A DNA stretch of 48,868 nucleotides from Candidatus Aquivivens invisus (lineage in GTDB: Bacteria; Omnitrophota; Gorgyraeia; Aquiviventales; Aquiviventaceae). The stretch is from NCBI GenBank assembly GCA_001804415.1, contig MHGA01000014.1, positions 1-48,868 on the forward strand. The letters run 5' to 3'. Position numbers and translations under genes: made by a program. Of this stretch, positions 47,005-48,868 are shown piece by piece. Position 1 is the stretch's first letter. Each line of letters starts with the position of its first letter. The notes beneath the pieces are model-generated. The model had not been told where the DNA came from. It did not search any database and was given only the letters and a program-made list of their open reading frames with translations.

Positions 47005-47256
47005 ATGGTACGCGTGACGGCGACTGAGGCACGAGAGCATTTCGCGGACACGCTTAACCGCGTGTCCTATCGAGGGGAACGGATTGTGGTCTGCCGGCGT
47101 GGCGGCAAGGACGTGGCTGCGGTTGTGCCGATGGACGATCTAGCACTGCTCCAGAAGCTTGAAGACGGGCTTGACCACGAAGCCATCCAAAAGGCGATGG
47201 CCGAGCCTGGCAAGCGGGTGTCCTACCGCACGTTTCGCAAGACGCTTGGACTGTAA
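47005..47256 (+). CDS. Type II antitoxin, Phd/YefM family
   Basis: 83 residues. N-terminal Phd/YefM DNA-binding fold: VTATEAREHFADTLNRVSYRGERIVVCRRGGKDVAAVVPMDDL. The C-terminal part (EAIQKAMAEPGKRVSYRTFRKTLGL) would bind the toxin. It should neutralise the RelE/ParE-type protein encoded 3 bp downstream and repress the promoter. GGAGGTGA precedes the ATG. Confidence 0.9.
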   Translation: MVRVTATEAREHFADTLNRVSYRGERIVVCRRGGKDVAAVVPMDDLALLQKLEDGLDHEAIQKAMAEPGKRVSYRTFRKTLGL

Positions 47257-47259
47257 GCC

Positions 47260-47523
47260 GTGTCCTACCACGCTGAGATCGCCCCTGCCGCGCAACGGGA
47301 GTTCAGGCACCTGCCTCCTGAGGTGGTCAGGAAGGTGGACGCTGCTGTTTTGGAGTTAGAGCAGACCCCTCGTCCGCACGGATGCACCAAACTCGAAGGC
47401 TCAGAGGATGAGTACCGCGTGCGGGTTGGAGACTGCCGGATCCTGTACGTGATTGATGACAAGGCGAAGCTCGTCACTATTGCGCGCGTGCGACACCGTC
47501 GCGATGCCTACCGCAAGCGGTAG
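47260..47523 (+). CDS. Type II toxin, RelE/ParE family
   Basis: 87 residues. SYHAEIAPAAQREFRHLPPEVVRKV, then KLEGSEDEYRVRVGDCRILYVID and VTIARVRHRRDAYRK form the RelE/ParE beta-alpha pattern; the conserved basic residues (R in YRVRVGDCRILY, RHRRDAY) fit ribosome-dependent mRNA cleavage by RelE types. GTG start 3 bp after the antitoxin stop. Confidence 0.9.
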   Translation: MSYHAEIAPAAQREFRHLPPEVVRKVDAAVLELEQTPRPHGCTKLEGSEDEYRVRVGDCRILYVIDDKAKLVTIARVRHRRDAYRKR

Positions 47524-47625
47524 TCGTCAGCAGTAACCGGGCCTCTTCGGAAGCACACCAGAGCTTGAAGTCCCTGGGAAGTTGGGAATTCCGTGGACAC
47601 AATGAGCGAGGCAGCAAGAATTAGG

Positions 47626-47655
47626 TTGACACGGGGAGCCGTTCCTTGCTAAACT
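47626..47655 (+). promoter_or_regulatory. Promoter of the cspA leader
   Basis: TTGACA (47626-47631), 18-bp spacer, TAAACT (47650-47655). Start expected near 47662, giving a leader of about 94 nt. Confidence 0.7.
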
Positions 47656-47688
47656 CATACAGTTGTTTTCAGCATCATCGCGTTTGGC

Positions 47689-47721
47689 AAACCGTGGGGC
47701 TGTGACGCTCCACGGTTTTTT
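47689..47721 (+). terminator. Intrinsic terminator in the cspA leader
   Basis: AAACCGTGG (47689-47697) pairs with CCACGGTTT (47710-47718), loop of 12 nt, and the T-run continues to 47721. A transcript from the promoter at 47626 would end after about 60 nt unless read through. Confidence 0.75.
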
Positions 47722-47755
47722 ACTATAAGAAGCCGCGAAAGGGGGTGATTGGGTC

Positions 47756-47959
47756 ATGGCAACAGGGACAGTCAAGTGGTTCAGCGACCAGAAGGGGTAC
47801 GGGTTTGTGACCCCGGACGACGGATCCAAGGATGTGTTTGTGCATCATTCGGCGATCCAGGGCGAGGGTTTCAAATCGCTCTCCGAAGGGCAGAAGGTCC
47901 AGTTCGAGGTGACGCAAGGCCCGAAGGGTCCTCAAGCCTCAAACGTCGTGAAGTCGTAA
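47756..47959 (+). CDS. cspA: Cold-shock domain protein
   Basis: 67 residues forming one cold-shock domain, an RNA chaperone. [16 protein letters not shown] with RNP1 (KGYGFV, 13-18) and RNP2 (VFVHH, 27-31); the C-terminal [21 protein letters not shown] is typical. AGGGGGTGA precedes the ATG. The leader contains a terminator, which suggests attenuation. The neighbouring 3' side carries copy C of the two-hairpin element. Confidence 0.95.
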   Translation: MATGTVKWFSDQKGYGFVTPDDGSKDVFVHHSAIQGEGFKSLSEGQKVQFEVTQGPKGPQASNVVKS

Positions 47960-48080
47960 GCACGTCGTCGGCAAAGGGGGCTCGGCCTGAAGAGGAACGA
48001 CTCCGGGAGCATCTTGCAGCGCCAAGCGCTCGAACCCTCTCCAGAATCCGCTTCAGCTCAACGAGCCCGTTGAACACCCG

Positions 48081-48163
48081 TTTTTCCGTTCCCTGCAGGG
48101 AACGGAAAAACGCCCCTGCATCGTTGATGTGCCCTCGCGTGAGAGCAGCAAATCAGCGGGGGC
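48081..48163. repeat. Two-hairpin element, copy C
   Basis: Hairpin 1: TTTTTCCGTTCCC, TGCA, GGGAACGGAAAAA. One base, then hairpin 2: GCCCCTGC (48112-48119) with GCGGGGGC (48156-48163), bulge ATCGT, and TGATGTGC with GCAAATCA (one mismatch). It lies in the gap 47960-48231, which has no gene. Confidence 0.82.
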
Positions 48164-48231
48164 CAAGCTGGAAGACGAGTCACCGGCCCCGCGTTCCTTA
48201 ACAAGCGATTGCGTCCCCAAAGAACCCGCAT

Positions 48232-48868
48232 CTGAACGTCCTCGCCTCCCCTCTGCCTGACATCGCAGCCCCGCATTATCGCCAGGCGCTGGCCACACTC
48301 GGCGGCCGCGCGATTGCCTACACCCTGCACGAGAGCCGCCGAGCCCGGCATCCGAGTTGCTGGATGGACCCCGCCGCCGGGCTCGTCGTGACGGTGCCGA
48401 TGGGCGCGCACCCTGAGGCGGTGGATGCGTTTCTCGCGCGGCATCAGCGCTGGATCCTGCGCTGGATCGATCGTCTGGAGCGCCGCTGGCACGGCATCCC
48501 CAAGCGCTGGCCGTATGGCGAGCCGCTGTTCTATCGCGGCGAGCTGCTGACCGTGCGCATCATCCCAGGCCGGGCAGGGAAGGTCGAGCGAGTCGGCTCG
48601 CAGTTGGTCGTCGCCACCCGCACGCCCGGCATCGAGGGTGCGCGGCGCGTGCTCACGCGCTGGCTGAAGACGCAGGCCGTGCAGACGCTCACCGAACGCA
48701 CCGAGATCCTGGGCGCCATGATGGGCCTTGCGCCCACGCGCATCTACGTGCGCGCCCTGCGGCGCAAGTGGGGCAGTTGCTGGCCGGGCGGCTCACTCAG
48801 CTTTAGCCCCCATCTGATCATGGCCCCGCCTGACGTGCTCGACTACGTCGTCGTGCACGAGCTCGCCC
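48232..48868 (+). CDS. YgjP-type (DUF45) metallopeptidase-like protein, cut by window end
   Basis: About 212 residues visible. YTLHESRRARHPSCWMDPAAGLVVTVP is the usual N-terminal strand block; RRKWGSCWPGGSLSFSPHL and APPDVLDYVVVHELA contain the WGSC motif and the first half of the HExxH zinc site, cut at the window end. DUF45 proteins resemble SprT/WLM proteases. No ATG, GTG or TTG lies in frame between the stop at 48199 and the conserved region; CTG 48232 is a guess, and the first ATG (48364) would remove conserved sequence. The true start or a frameshift needs checking. Confidence 0.75.
   Translation, partial: MNVLASPLPDIAAPHYRQALATLGGRAIAYTLHESRRARHPSCWMDPAAGLVVTVPMGAHPEAVDAFLARHQRWILRWIDRLERRWHGIPKRWPYGEPLFYRGELLTVRIIPGRAGKVERVGSQLVVATRTPGIEGARRVLTRWLKTQAVQTLTERTEILGAMMGLAPTRIYVRALRRKWGSCWPGGSLSFSPHLIMAPPDVLDYVVVHELA

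Noticed and set aside
47005-47523. Toxin-antitoxin pair as part of a larger mobile island
   Set aside because: No integrase, transposase or phage gene is visible around it; only repeats and a tRNA are near.
1-48868. Whole window as a repeat-rich extrachromosomal element such as a Borg
   Set aside because: The gene content is ordinary bacterial core metabolism with smpB, tmRNA, murI, rph and several tRNAs, and the strands alternate, which fits a chromosome.

Overview
The window is GC-rich, gene-dense DNA from a diderm (Gram-negative type) bacterium. Evidence for an outer membrane is a TonB-dependent receptor, lipoproteins with lipoboxes, AsmA-like proteins and a periplasmic amidase. Genes are packed into operons with many ATGA or GTGA stop/start overlaps. 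The phylum cannot be fixed from this window. The NTP/NDP translocase with a HEAT-like tail, a probable exosortase-associated (TIGR04073-like) protein, a possibly long tmRNA tag and abundant intergenic repeats and palindromes would fit an uncultivated lineage such as Omnitrophota, but Nitrospirota-like groups are not excluded. This is inference only. No rRNA, CRISPR array, prophage or transposase is visible.

Layout. 1-3127: MBL-fold hydrolase, DUF1802 protein, ilvD and tRNA-Leu(GAG). 3229-6115: two envelope proteins, the second with an unusual AMIN / membrane segment / Mrr-like / coiled-coil / PilZ order. 6193-11380 (minus): a signalling block of FIST sensor, histidine kinase and REC-GGDEF regulator, joined by ATGA overlaps, plus a membrane GGDEF protein. 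With the PilZ protein this looks like a c-di-GMP module. 11426-13144 (minus): small protein, rhodanese-type sulfurtransferase with a clear promoter and palindrome, membrane protein.

13349-25451 (minus): a cobalamin locus. A promoter and riboswitch precede cobU-cobT-cobS-cobC/D-cobQ-cbiB-cbiA. A second riboswitch follows directly and precedes a BtuB-like receptor, a small protein, a membrane protein (possible S component), a BtuF-like binding protein and cobO. These cover uptake, adenosylation and the late steps of B12 assembly; no corrin-ring genes are present here.

25462-36045: exosortase-associated-like protein, bifunctional nuclease, histidine phosphatase, YbaK-like protein, GAF-GGDEF protein, then a plus-strand run of lipoamide dehydrogenase-like protein, M23 peptidase, YfiH/PgeF, nucleotide translocase, a lipoprotein with kinase-like motifs and a gamma-carbonic anhydrase-like protein. 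36149-42125: tRNA-Leu(CAG), ATP-grasp ligase, methyltransferase, smpB, ssrA (tmRNA), amidase, murI, rph and rdgB. 42199-46433: two AsmA-type proteins flanking tRNA-Pro and tRNA-Arg. 46503-48868: a broken tRNA copy, tRNA-His, an antitoxin/toxin pair, cspA with a terminator in its leader, and the start of a YgjP-type metallopeptidase cut by the window end.

The most unusual content is the repeat DNA. First, 7-bp tandem repeats with a different unit at different places occur at about ten loci; three of them encode the N-termini of predicted exported proteins. Second, a two-hairpin element of about 80 nt occurs three times with compensatory stem changes, twice directly behind a tmRNA or tRNA. Third, palindromic elements lie inside cobU, cobC/D, cobQ and the translocase gene, and inside a tRNA copy. 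Fourth, the tmRNA carries an extra structured segment of about 55 nt in its first pseudoknot.
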